A stretch of DNA of 64,000 nt from Nitrospira sp. (GTDB lineage Bacteria > Nitrospirota > Nitrospiria > Nitrospirales > Nitrospiraceae), in NCBI GenBank assembly GCA_022843785.1, contig JALHMZ010000007.1, positions 114,251-178,250 on the forward strand, in the 5' to 3' direction. The position numbers and the translations under genes were made by a program. Below the pieces are notes generated by a model, which saw nothing but the letters and a program-made list of their open reading frames with translations, made no database searches and had not been told where the DNA came from. Positions 25,565 to 36,300 of this stretch are shown piece after piece. The first letter of the stretch is position 1. Every line of letters begins with the position of its first letter.

Positions 25565-28500
25565 ATGACTACACCAACGACGCTGCCTGAGGCACTAACG
25601 GAGATTGAGGAGCTGCGCGGCCAAGTCCGTGAGCTGCTCAGGCTGCTGGGACAAGAAGCGACGCAGGACGCGAGAGCCGCCGGTGTATCCACAACAGAAA
25701 TCACGGGACTGAACGATCCGCCGGAGATTTCCTTCTCACCGGTATCGTTCCAGCGGAAACAGACTGAGCACGAACAGGCTCAGACCCTGGCTGAAATACG
25801 CAACGTGATCGAGACACTTCCTGATGTCATCTTTAAGCTGGACCTGCGCGGCAATCTAGCGGGATGGAACCAACGGCTGGAGACAGTCACCGGTCTTGTC
25901 CCGGAAGAGCTCAAGGGCAGGCCTGCCCTCTCATTTGTGCCGGAGGGTGAGCACGAACAGACGGCTGCCGCCATTCTGCGGGCGTTCGAAGAGGGATACG
26001 CCGAACTTGAAGGGCATCTGTTGACCAAAGACCAGCGAGCCATTCCGTATCATTGGACCGGTGCCGCGCTCAGAAACGACGAGGGACAGGTCGTCGGTAT
26101 TACCGGTGTCGGACGGGATGTGTCCGAAAAGAAGCGCATAGAAGCGGAACTCCGCCGGCAACAGCAGCATCTCCTTGCCGCGCAGGCGATGGCCCATGTC
26201 GGCAGTTGGGATTGGGACATCGTGTCGGGAGTCATGGAGTGGTCGGAAGAGCAGTTTCGAATCTTCGGCTACGAACCGAAAGCGATTCCCCCGACCTGCG
26301 GGACGTTTCTTGCCGCATTGCATCCGGACGATCACGACCGTGTCGCGGCCTCGATTAACGACATGCTGGAAGGTAAGACATCTCTGGATGTGGAATGCCG
26401 GGTTGTCCGCCCCGACGGCGAGATCAGAACTGTCCACTATTTGGGCAGGATGATCCGCGCTGAGGACAGCTCCCCGGTCCGGCTGGCCGGCAGCACCCTG
26501 GACATTACGGATCGAACGCAGGCGGAATCGGTGTTGCGGCTGAGTGAGTCGCACTTCCGCGCCATGATCGAGAATTCCTCAGACATTATCACCGTGCTGG
26601 ACCTTGATGGCACGATCCGGTTTGAAAGCCCCTCGTTTGAGCATCTGCTCGGGTATACCCAACATGAGATTGACGGCCGGATAGCCTTCGATTTTATTCA
26701 CCCGGATGATCTTCCGACCGTTCTGGAGAGGTTTCAGTTGATTGTCCAGCGGCCGGGCGAGACGCACACAGCCGAATTTCGCTTTCGCCACCGGGATGGC
26801 TCCTGGCGCCAGTTCGAAGGTGTAGGCCGGGCGGCGCGTGATTCGCAAGACCGTCCCTGCGTCATCGTGAACTCACGCGATATTACCGAGCGCAAACGCG
26901 CCGAGCGATCGCTGTTACAAACCCGCGATCTCCTAACATCTTTTGTGGAAAATACGCCTGCTGCCGTCGCGATGCTGGACAGAGAGCTCCGATACGTAGC
27001 GGTCAGCCGACGTTGGCTGACCGACTACCGGCTAGTCGCCGAGCCGCTGGTCGGACGGCGTCACTACGATGTGTTTCCTGAAATACAGGACATGAAAGAA
27101 TGGCAAGAGATCCACCAACGTTGTCTTTCGGGATCAGTGGAGCGACGCGAGGAGGATCGGTTTGTTCGCGCCGATGGATCAGAAGACTGGCTGCGCTGGG
27201 AAGTGCGTCCTTGGCACGGCGTCACCGGAGAAATCGGCGGCGTTATCATGTTCACAGAAGTCATTACCGAGCGCAAGCGGGCGGAGTTTGCGCTGCAGGA
27301 GAGCGATAGGCGGTTTAATTTTGCGGTCGAAGCCACGAACGACGGCATCTGGGACTGGGACATCCGGACAGGTGCCGTCTATTTCAGTCCGCAGTGGATG
27401 CGCTTGTTGGGCTACTCATCCGATGACGTCACGCCTTCAACGGAGTTCTTTTTCTCCATTCTGCATCCGGACGATCGCGCGCGCACCGCGCAGGTGTTGC
27501 AAGAACATTTGGACGCCCGCATTCCGGTCAAACAGCTTGAAATACGCTTGCGTCAGAAGTCTGGAGACTACCGGTGGTACTTGGATCGCGGCAAGGTCGT
27601 CGTCAGGAACCAGGACGGCAGCCCGTTACGGATGGTCGGCACGATTACCGACATCACCGAGCGCAAGCGGGCGGAGCAGGCGCTGGCTGAGAATCGGCAA
27701 CTCCTTGATGCCATAGTCGAGGGCCTGCCGGACGCTGTGTTTGCCAAAGACATTTCCGGAAACTATCTGCTCTGCAATGAAGCCACCGGCATCCTCGTTG
27801 GCAAGAACAAGGTCGAGGTACTTGGGCATGATGACCACTCCATATTCCCGCCGGACGTCGCTCAGGTGTTGATGGAAACGGATCGCCGGATCATGACCAA
27901 TGGATCGATCGTCACCTACGAAGAGATGATGAGAACGGAGGGCGGAGTCCATCGAACCTTCCTGACGACGAAGGGGCCCCTATTGGGCGAACAGGGTCAG
28001 GTCACCGGCATCTTCGGTATCGCCCGAGAGGTGACCGAGCAAAAGAAGACCGAAGCGGCCCTGCGGGCCAGCGAGGAGCGGCTACGTCTCGCAATGGACA
28101 TTGCTGATCTGGCCACCTGGGACTGGAACATCACGACCAACGAGGTGCGGTGGTCGGACAATTGCGAGCGAGTCAAGCGGCTGCCGCCGGGGTCCTTTGA
28201 TGGAACCTTTGAAGCCTATCAACGCCTGATTCATCCGGAAGACCTTTCCATGGTGCGCCGCCAGATTCAGGCGGCGCTGCAACAAGAGATTCCCTACTAT
28301 ACTGAACACCGGCTTGTGACCCCATCCGGTTCCGTGGAGTGGGTGGAAGCCAATGGGCGGGTCTATCGAGATGAGTCGGGACAGCCGGTCCGGATGCTCG
28401 GCACGGTTCGAAATATCACCGAACGCAAACAGACGGAAGAGGCCCTGCGCGAGATGAATATGGCCTTGGCCCATGCGATGCCGGGCATTTCACGGGTGGC

Positions 28501-31500
28501 ACCGGATGGCCGTTATCAGACGGTGAATGACGCCTATGCCAAGGCGTTGGGCTACACACCGGACGAGCTGGTGGGTATGAATTGGGAGAGGACGGTACAT
28601 TCGGATGACAAGGCTCGCGCCCTGGCGGCCTACGAAGCCATGCTACGGAACGGCAAGGGTGAGTTTGAAGCCGTTGCGGTGCGCAAAGACGGGACGACTT
28701 TCTGGAAACAGGTCCTGATAGTGAAAAGCGTCGATGGTTCCGAAGGGGGCGCAGGCCATCACTGTTTCATGCGTGACATCACCGACCGCAAACAGGTGGG
28801 CGAGGCGTTGCGGATCGGTGAACAATCGATTCGGGAACTCTATACACTGGCCTCCCTACCCGAATCGACCTTCGACGAACGCATCGAACGGCTGCTCCAG
28901 CTCGGATGCCGGCGGTTCAATTGCACGATCGGGCTCGTGACGCATGTGAGAGAGGAGCAGTTAGAGGTGGCTCATGTATGGGCTCCCGGAAGCTCGATTC
29001 GGAAGGGAGACCTCCTCCCCCTTCAGAAGACCTATTGCTCGGTCACGTTAGGCGCCGACGAGCCGGTGCTGTTCGAGCACGCCGGGGCATCGGAGTGGCG
29101 TGCGCATCCAGCTTATCCCGTACTCGGATTCGAGTGCTATCTCGGAACCAAACTTGTCGGGCAGAACCAGTTGTACGGGACCATCTGTTTCCTCGATTCC
29201 AAGCCAAGAAGCAACTCTTTCACCCAAGCCGACGTGGATTTTCTGCAACTCATGGCCCGCTGGTTGAGTGGAGAGATCGATCGACAGGCGGCCTTAACGG
29301 CCTTGTCGGAGAGTGAGCGGCGCTATCGGACGCTCTACGATGAGACTCCATCCATGTATTTCACGGTGGATGAGAAAGGAATTGTCCGGTCCGTAAACGA
29401 CTACGGAGCTCAGTACCTCGGATATCGTGTGGAGGACCTCGTCGGGCAGTCGGTCTTGACAGTCGTTGCCGGAGCCGATCAATCGCACGTCCTCGATGCG
29501 CTGCAAGCCCTCTTTCGTCAACCGAAGAACGGGGCGCAGTGGGAATTCAGAAAGGTACGCGCTGACGGGACAGTCATATGGGTGCGCGAGACCGTGCGGA
29601 TTCTCCAAAACCCCGCCGGGGAATCGTTGGCGCTGATCGTGTGCGAGGACATCACTGAAGGGAAGAAAGCGGAAGACTGGTTGCGCGCGAGCGAGGAACG
29701 CTTTCGGGCGGCATTCGAAAATGCCGCGGTCGGCATCGTCCTCGGAAGCCATTCGAAAGGGAACGGCATTGACTCGGTCAACCCGGCCCTCAGCCGATTG
29801 ACCGGCTATACCATATCGGAACTGAAATCGATAGGGATGAAGGGCCTCACCCATCCCGATGACTTTGCCAAGAGCATCGAGTTTTTAAAGCCTCTGATCG
29901 CCGGCGAGCGAGAACAAGGGACGATCGAAAAGCGCTACGTCAAGAAGAACGGAGAGACCTTGTGGGCGCTGACCAGCGTCTCGACCATCCGTAATCAAGC
30001 CGGTCAGTATGTCGAGTCTTTGGCCCTGGTCCAGGACATCACTGATCGCAAGCTCGCGGAGGCCCAGCTGAGGACATCAGAGGAAAAACTCCGGCAGGCG
30101 CTCCATGCCTCGAACACCGGATTGTGGGACTGGAACACCGACACTAACGAAGTGCGGTTCTCGCGTGAGTGGAAGCGGCAGCTGGGGTATGAAGAAGCGG
30201 AGCTGCCGGACGCGTTTGAAACGTGGGAGTCGAGGTTGCATCCGGAGGATCGCGTGCGCGCCGTTGCCTACGCAGTACGCTACTGTGATAACCCGGTCGG
30301 CGTGTTTCGGCAGGACTTTCGCTTTCTCCATAAGGATGGGACCTATCGGTGGATCGATTCGCATGCCTCGTTTGTGACGGAGCCGGATGGTCGGCGTGTA
30401 CGCCTGCTCGGTTCGCATACCGACATCACCGAGCGCAAGCAGGTGGAGGAGGCCCTCAAGGCGAGTGAAGAGCGATACGCGCGTGCTACAGCGGTCGGAA
30501 AAGTCGGCGTCTGGGAATTGGATGTTTTGCAGGAACAGTTCAACGCCGATGACAATCTTAAGGCGCTGTTCGGCTATATGAAAGATGAGCTTTCCACAGA
30601 CCCGTTTGTCTGGCTCAATCTCGTGCATCCGGACGATCGTCCCATCACGTTGGAAGCCTGGGATCGGGTCTCGAAGGGTCTTATCGAGACGTATTCGTAC
30701 GAAGTCCGCATGATCCGAAAAGACGGATCGATCCTCTGGACCCACGTTCGTGGCCATGCCAACCGGAACGAGGAAGGGAGCCTCGTCCGACTGATCGGCG
30801 CGACGGTGGATGTTACTGACCGTAAACGTGCGGACGAACGGTTGCTGCTGACACAGTTCTCCATCGACCGGGCATCCGACGCGGTGTTGTGGATGGATTC
30901 TGGTTCGCACTTCATCAATGTCAACGATGCGGCCTGCCGCATGCTGAACTATACGCGCGAAGAACTGACCGGCCTGTCAATACATGATCTTGATCCGAAT
31001 GTCTCCGCCGAGAGCTGGACTCATCTTTGGGAGCAGTTGAAACAGAAGGGATCGATGACGTTTGAATCGAGATATTGGTCCTCTACCGGAAGTGTCGTGG
31101 AGACGGAGATCACGGCGAACTATTTGCTGTACAACGGCAAAGAGTACAACTGCGCCATCGTACGGGACGTCGGAGAGCGAAAGCGCACCGAAGCGGAATT
31201 GCGAGCAAGCGAAGAGCGGTATCGGACATTATTTGACGAAACCCCCACCATGTACTTCACGCTTGCGACGGACGGCGTGGTGCGTTCGGTCAATCGTTTC
31301 GGAGCGGAGCAGCTTGGGTATCATGTGGAGGAATTGGTCGGACATTCTGTACTGGACGTCTTTCACGAAGAAGATAAGCAAACTGTTGCCGCAAGCCTGT
31401 CCGAATGCCTTAAAGCGCCAGAGATCACGCAGCACTGGGAGTTTCGGAAAGTGCGGAAAGACGGGAGCGTCATTTGGGTGAGGGAAACGGTTCGTGTGGG

Positions 31501-32626
31501 GCAGTCCTCCAGCGGAGAGATCGTGGTGCTGGTGGCATGCGAGGACGTTACCGAGCGCAAGCGGGTGGAAGGGGAACTACATAAATCCCACACCTTCATG
31601 CGGCAAGTGATCGACACGGATCCGAACTTTATTTTTGCGAAGGACCGCAACGGGCGGTTCACGTTGCTCAACAAGGCGACCGCCGATGTCTATGGAACGA
31701 CGGTGGATGGTCTGATTGGCAAAACCGATGCGGACTTCAATTTGAGTCAGGAGGAAGTTGCGTACTTCCGCCTGAAAGATCTCGAAGTGATGGATACATT
31801 GCAGGAACGGTTTATTCCGGAGGAGAAGATCACGGATGTATACGGGAATACCCGCTGGCTGCAAACCATCAGGCGACCGTTGCTCGACGACCAGGGCCAC
31901 GTCGTTATGATTCTGGGCTCTTCAACCGACATCACAGCCCGCAAGCGGGTGGAAGAAATGCTCCGCCAACGGGAACGGGATGTGCGCGCCGCGATCGAGG
32001 AGCGCGAGCGAATCAGCGAGGATCTGCACGACGGCATCTTGCAGTCCATTTTTGCGGTCGGTCTTGGCCTGGAATCCTGCAGGACGCTCGTAGCCAAGCT
32101 GCCGCGCAAGAAGGCCGCCACGCCGCTTATGGCGGGGTTGAACCGCGCAATCGGGCAGCTCAATCATGTCATGACCGACGTCCGGAATTTCATTGCGGGA
32201 ATCGAGTCGCACGTTTTGGAAGAAGCCGACATCGGCCAGACCTTGCGGACTATGGTTCAGGCCATGTGCGCATCCAATGGAACGGCCTGCCGTGTGACGA
32301 TTGAGGAAGCCGCGGTCGGAGAGCTCTCGACGGAGCAGGCCTATCATGTGATGAACATCATGCGTGAGGCGCTGAGCAACAGTCTCCGCCACAGCGGGGC
32401 TGGCCGTATCACGCTGTCGTTCAAACGACTGCGCCGCTCCGTGCGTTTCTTGGCCACCGATAACGGAAAAGGATTCATCCCGGACTCGGTCCGTGACCTC
32501 GGGCACGGATTGTTCAATATGGCGGCGCGGGCGCGGAAACTTGGCGGCCGGATCGAGGTGCGCTCCCGGCCTCGGCAGGGAACGAAAGTGCTGCTTGATA
32601 TACCCAGGAGGCTGGCCGATGAATAA
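25565..32626 (+). CDS. Giant soluble sensor histidine kinase with ~15 PAS domains and one GAF domain
   Basis: This is a 2353-residue protein with no membrane segment or signal peptide, so it senses inside the cell. Counting the repeated PAC endings (DITERK and variants) gives eight PAS units at ~75-1075, a GAF domain (~1083-1248), seven more PAS units (~1249-2130), then a NarL-type HisKA_3 kinase core. The phosphoacceptor is His2155 in ERISEDLHDGILQS, followed by an HATPase domain (NSLRHSGAG, DNGKGF, GLFNMAARA). PAS 9 and PAS 14 are near duplicates (YRTLYDETPSMYFT and YRTLFDETPTMYFT). The ATG has GAGGGAG upstream. The downstream NarL-type regulator overlaps it by 8 bases and is its likely partner. 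The ligands are unknown. Confidence 0.93.
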   Translation: MTTPTTLPEALTEIEELRGQVRELLRLLGQEATQDARAAGVSTTEITGLNDPPEISFSPVSFQRKQTEHEQAQTLAEIRNVIETLPDVIFKLDLRGNLAGWNQRLETVTGLVPEELKGRPALSFVPEGEHEQTAAAILRAFEEGYAELEGHLLTKDQRAIPYHWTGAALRNDEGQVVGITGVGRDVSEKKRIEAELRRQQQHLLAAQAMAHVGSWDWDIVSGVMEWSEEQFRIFGYEPKAIPPTCGTFLAALHPDDHDRVAASINDMLEGKTSLDVECRVVRPDGEIRTVHYLGRMIRAEDSSPVRLAGSTLDITDRTQAESVLRLSESHFRAMIENSSDIITVLDLDGTIRFESPSFEHLLGYTQHEIDGRIAFDFIHPDDLPTVLERFQLIVQRPGETHTAEFRFRHRDGSWRQFEGVGRAARDSQDRPCVIVNSRDITERKRAERSLLQTRDLLTSFVENTPAAVAMLDRELRYVAVSRRWLTDYRLVAEPLVGRRHYDVFPEIQDMKEWQEIHQRCLSGSVERREEDRFVRADGSEDWLRWEVRPWHGVTGEIGGVIMFTEVITERKRAEFALQESDRRFNFAVEATNDGIWDWDIRTGAVYFSPQWMRLLGYSSDDVTPSTEFFFSILHPDDRARTAQVLQEHLDARIPVKQLEIRLRQKSGDYRWYLDRGKVVVRNQDGSPLRMVGTITDITERKRAEQALAENRQLLDAIVEGLPDAVFAKDISGNYLLCNEATGILVGKNKVEVLGHDDHSIFPPDVAQVLMETDRRIMTNGSIVTYEEMMRTEGGVHRTFLTTKGPLLGEQGQVTGIFGIAREVTEQKKTEAALRASEERLRLAMDIADLATWDWNITTNEVRWSDNCERVKRLPPGSFDGTFEAYQRLIHPEDLSMVRRQIQAALQQEIPYYTEHRLVTPSGSVEWVEANGRVYRDESGQPVRMLGTVRNITERKQTEEALREMNMALAHAMPGISRVAPDGRYQTVNDAYAKALGYTPDELVGMNWERTVHSDDKARALAAYEAMLRNGKGEFEAVAVRKDGTTFWKQVLIVKSVDGSEGGAGHHCFMRDITDRKQVGEALRIGEQSIRELYTLASLPESTFDERIERLLQLGCRRFNCTIGLVTHVREEQLEVAHVWAPGSSIRKGDLLPLQKTYCSVTLGADEPVLFEHAGASEWRAHPAYPVLGFECYLGTKLVGQNQLYGTICFLDSKPRSNSFTQADVDFLQLMARWLSGEIDRQAALTALSESERRYRTLYDETPSMYFTVDEKGIVRSVNDYGAQYLGYRVEDLVGQSVLTVVAGADQSHVLDALQALFRQPKNGAQWEFRKVRADGTVIWVRETVRILQNPAGESLALIVCEDITEGKKAEDWLRASEERFRAAFENAAVGIVLGSHSKGNGIDSVNPALSRLTGYTISELKSIGMKGLTHPDDFAKSIEFLKPLIAGEREQGTIEKRYVKKNGETLWALTSVSTIRNQAGQYVESLALVQDITDRKLAEAQLRTSEEKLRQALHASNTGLWDWNTDTNEVRFSREWKRQLGYEEAELPDAFETWESRLHPEDRVRAVAYAVRYCDNPVGVFRQDFRFLHKDGTYRWIDSHASFVTEPDGRRVRLLGSHTDITERKQVEEALKASEERYARATAVGKVGVWELDVLQEQFNADDNLKALFGYMKDELSTDPFVWLNLVHPDDRPITLEAWDRVSKGLIETYSYEVRMIRKDGSILWTHVRGHANRNEEGSLVRLIGATVDVTDRKRADERLLLTQFSIDRASDAVLWMDSGSHFINVNDAACRMLNYTREELTGLSIHDLDPNVSAESWTHLWEQLKQKGSMTFESRYWSSTGSVVETEITANYLLYNGKEYNCAIVRDVGERKRTEAELRASEERYRTLFDETPTMYFTLATDGVVRSVNRFGAEQLGYHVEELVGHSVLDVFHEEDKQTVAASLSECLKAPEITQHWEFRKVRKDGSVIWVRETVRVGQSSSGEIVVLVACEDVTERKRVEGELHKSHTFMRQVIDTDPNFIFAKDRNGRFTLLNKATADVYGTTVDGLIGKTDADFNLSQEEVAYFRLKDLEVMDTLQERFIPEEKITDVYGNTRWLQTIRRPLLDDQGHVVMILGSSTDITARKRVEEMLRQRERDVRAAIEERERISEDLHDGILQSIFAVGLGLESCRTLVAKLPRKKAATPLMAGLNRAIGQLNHVMTDVRNFIAGIESHVLEEADIGQTLRTMVQAMCASNGTACRVTIEEAAVGELSTEQAYHVMNIMREALSNSLRHSGAGRITLSFKRLRRSVRFLATDNGKGFIPDSVRDLGHGLFNMAARARKLGGRIEVRSRPRQGTKVLLDIPRRLADE

Positions 32627-33275
32627 GGCGAAGCTCAAGGCCGTTCGTGTCCTGCTTGTGGACGATCATGAAATCGTTTGTGTGGGCCTTCGGACGGTGC
32701 TGAGTGAGCATGGCTCTATTCTGGTGGTGGGAGCAGCGGCGACGGTTGCGGAGGCGATCAGGAAAGTGGAGATCCTGAAACCGGACGTGGTGCTCATGGA
32801 TGTGCGTCTTCCGGATGGTTCCGGTGTCGATGCCTGCCGGGACCTCCTTGCCTCTTTTCCCGGTCTCCGGGTGATCATTCTGACTTCCTATGCCGACGAC
32901 GACTCGGTTCTGGCGGCTGTGTTAGCCGGTGCGCACGGGTATGTGTTGAAAGCCATCGACGCCACATCATTGATCAGCGCGATCCGTTCTGTTTCCGAGG
33001 GCCGGTCGATCCTCGATCCCGCCGTGACCGACCGGGCGCTTGCGTGGCTGCGCGGATTGGCAGCCGGCAAAGATATGCCGGGGGTGGAAAGACTCTCCAC
33101 GCAGGAAGAACGGGTGTTGGCGCTTGTCGCCGAAGGACAGACGAACAAGGAAATCGCTACGGCACTCGATCTCAGCGACAAGACCGTGAAAAATTATCTT
33201 GCCAATGTCTTTCATAAGCTTCGGATCACCCGCCGCTCGCAGGCGGCGGCGTTCTTTGTGAAACGGCAGAGCTGA
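32619..33275 (+). CDS. NarL/FixJ-type response regulator (REC plus LuxR-type HTH)
   Basis: This is a 218-residue protein. The receiver domain (~8-125) has the acidic pair in VLLVDDHEIV, the phospho-acceptor Asp in VVLMDVRLPDGSG, Thr/Ser in ILTSY and Lys in YVLKAID. The LuxR-type helix-turn-helix lies at ~150-212 (LSTQEERVLALVAEGQTNKEIA). It should be phosphorylated by the giant kinase, whose stop it overlaps by 8 bases with CAGGAGG placed 7 bases upstream. The frame's earlier start at 32493 lies within the kinase gene and was rejected. Targets are unknown. A strong inverted repeat directly follows the gene. Confidence 0.94.
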   Translation: MNKAKLKAVRVLLVDDHEIVCVGLRTVLSEHGSILVVGAAATVAEAIRKVEILKPDVVLMDVRLPDGSGVDACRDLLASFPGLRVIILTSYADDDSVLAAVLAGAHGYVLKAIDATSLISAIRSVSEGRSILDPAVTDRALAWLRGLAAGKDMPGVERLSTQEERVLALVAEGQTNKEIATALDLSDKTVKNYLANVFHKLRITRRSQAAAFFVKRQS

Positions 33276-33280
33276 GCCGA

Positions 33281-33314
33281 GGCATATAGCCCTAGTATGG
33301 TAGGGCTATATGCC
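33281..33314. terminator. Long perfect hairpin, probable terminator
   Basis: AGGCATATAGCCCTA (33281-33295) and TAGGGCTATATGCCT (33300-33314) form a perfect 15-bp stem with a 4-base loop, followed by a moderately T-rich GTTCGTTTTCC. It starts 5 bases after the regulator stop. The loop contains the first ATG of the next open frame. Confidence 0.75.
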
Positions 33315-36300
33315 TGTTCGTTTTCCATCCATTTCATCTACGCACATTGCTTGAGTCTGTGTATCATTACAGTGGGTGGTATATCCTTATTCTGGATTCT
33401 GGCCGAGCGAGTTCACCTTGATTTAAAAGAGGCCACGGTGGGTGTGTTCACCAGTTCCGCTCTCCTGCTTCTTGGCATCGCGGTCTGGCGTCTTGTTCGG
33501 CAACGGCGAGAGTGTCGGTTTCAATCCAAAGTCATCGCGGCTACCGGTTGCGGCGTGGTGATGACTGATGCCAGGGCGTCCCATCATCCCGTGACCCACG
33601 TGAATCCTGCCTTTCGGTTACTAACCGGCTATACGGACGGCGAGATTGTGGGCAAGACCATGGCCATCCTGGCCGGTCCGGGGACCGATCGGGTCTCGGT
33701 AGAAAAACTTGAGTTGGCGCTCCAGCAGGGGAAGGCCTGCCGGGTCTGTCTGCTTCATTACCGTAAAGACGGCACTCCTTTTTTGAATGAAATTACCCTG
33801 TCTCCGGTGAAAGGTCGAACCGGTCGTCTGTCCGCGATGGTGTGGGTGATGATCGACGTCACCCGATGCCGGGAGGCAGAGAGTGTTCCCATGAATGTGC
33901 CAGGCCAGTTGGGCTATCACGACATAACCGGAACCGAAGCGCATCAGGAACCAGTCCGGTCTTCCGCCTCCTTTGGCAGGTGGGAGCGGGATATTCGTAC
34001 CGGCGTGGAAATATGGTCCGATGAACAATGCCGCATGTTTGGCTATGAGCCGGGCACGATTCTGCCCACGTATGACACGTTCAAGGCCGCTCTTCACCCT
34101 GAAGACCGTGGGCGGGTCCTCGGCGCCGGTGAACGCTCGCTCGCCCTGGATGAGCCCTTTGATGTGGAATGTCGAATCATTCAGCCCGGCGGGACCATTC
34201 GCGCCGTCCATTTTCGAGGACTGGTCATTCGTAACCTCGCCGGCGAACCCATTCGCTTCTTAGGGATCGTTCAGGATCAGACGGCTGATGCGTCACTCGA
34301 CAAGTCGGCAAAGGAGCAGGATCTGCTATTCAGGCAGGTCGTGGAATCTGCTCCCAACGGTCTGCTGATGGTCGACCAGGATGGCGTCATCTCGATGGCC
34401 AATACGCAGATTGAACATATGTTCGGCTATTCTCACGACGAATTGCTGGGCAGGCCGGTGGCGACGCTCTTTCCAGCGCGCGACCGCACGGCTCTTGAAA
34501 TGGCGAGGGCAGAGTTGTTGTCAACCTCCGCTGCCCGTCCTATGGGACACGGGATGGAGTTGCGCGGGCTGCGTCACGATGGTTCCGAGTTTCCTGTCGA
34601 GATCGGCGCGAACCCCGTCGTCATGGCTTCGGGGACCTCGCTGCTGGTCGCGGTCATTGATATCACCGCTCGACGTGAGGCGGAGCGCCAGCTCCGGGAC
34701 AGCGAAGAACGACTCGATCTCGCTGTTCGTACCGCGCAGGTCGGCATCTTTGAGCATGATCACCAAGCTGATCGGCTCTATTGGTCGCCGGTTTTGCGGT
34801 CAATCTACGGTGTGAGGGCGGATGAGCCCGGCCTGCTTCAACGCCATATCGAACTCGTCCATGAAAGTGATCGAGAGAAAGTCTTGTCCGCGGTCAAGGA
34901 AGCCCGTGACCCAGCGGGCAATGGGCAGTTCCAGGTCGAACACCGGATCGTTAGACCGGACGGGGAAGTTCGGCATGTCAGCCTGAATGTCCGCACCTGG
35001 TTCGAGAGTGAAGGGGCTGCGCCTGTGCCCAGCCGCACGATCGGGATCGTCATCGATATCACCGATCGCAAGAAGGTCGAAGCATCTCTGCGTATTGCGT
35101 CGAAGATGACGGCGATCAGCACACTCTCCGGCGGCATTGCGCATGAGTTCAACAACAGCCTGACGGCGGTGCTCGGTTTCAGCCATCTGGCGCTTCCCCT
35201 GATCCCCAAAGACAACAAGGCGCATCACTATATCCAACAAGTGCTGTCCGCCGGAATGGAATCGCGTGAGCTGGTCCATCAGCTGTTGACGTTCAGCCGG
35301 CAAAGCGAACAAGTACGGCATCCCCTTCCTCTCCATTTGTTGGTCAAAGAAGCGATCAAGCCGTTGCGTTCAGCGATGCCCTCCTCGATCGAACTCAAAG
35401 AACGGATCGATACATTAACCAGTCCTGTCTTGGCCGATACCGCTCAGATGCATCAGATGATCATGAATTTGGCTGACAATGCCATCCATGCCATGAGGAA
35501 GACCGGCGGAATTCTGGAATTTCATCTCCACGACAAGGAAATCGAGACTGATCAGATCACGCCATCGGGCCGACTTGCAGCCGGACGCTACGCCTGTTTG
35601 ACCGTTCGAGATTCCGGCGAAGGCATGGAACCGGCGGTTGCTGATCGAATCTTCGAGCCGTTCTTTTCCGGCAAGCCGTTGGGTGAGGGCCGTGGAATGG
35701 GGTTGTCCGTCGTCCATGGAATTGTGACGGCGCATGGAGGAAACGTCGTAATCGACAGTCAGATCGATGTCGGCACAGTGGTGTCGGTTTATATTCCTGT
35801 GCTGTCTCGTCCTACCGCAGCGGTTCCTGCGCCAGATGACTCGCTCCCGCGCGGACGGGAATGCATCCTGTTCGTTGCGGCCGAAGAATCTTTTGTCCAG
35901 TCTGGACAGAGCATGCTGGAGTCGCTTGGGTACCGTCTGATCGTACTGACGAGTGGAACAGCGGCCTGGCAGGCGTTCGATCTTGCTCCGCAACGCGTGG
36001 ATCTCTTGATTGCCGATCTGACCCTGCCTGATATGTCGGCGGATCGTTTGGCTCACCGATGCCGGCAACTGAGGCCGGATCTGCCGGTGATCCTCTGCGC
36101 CGGTTCGGAGCAGGCGCTGTCTGATGGAGGCGATCATGTGAATGGAATTGTCGACGTCGCTTCGAAGCCGCTCATCGTACAGGATCTGGCGCATAGGATT
36201 CGGCGGGTCTTGGATGCTCGATCGGTGGCCTGTTCACCATCGACTGAACCGCCGATACAAGGCGAAGGGCGATCACAAGTGTCGCGGGAGGGGTTCGATG

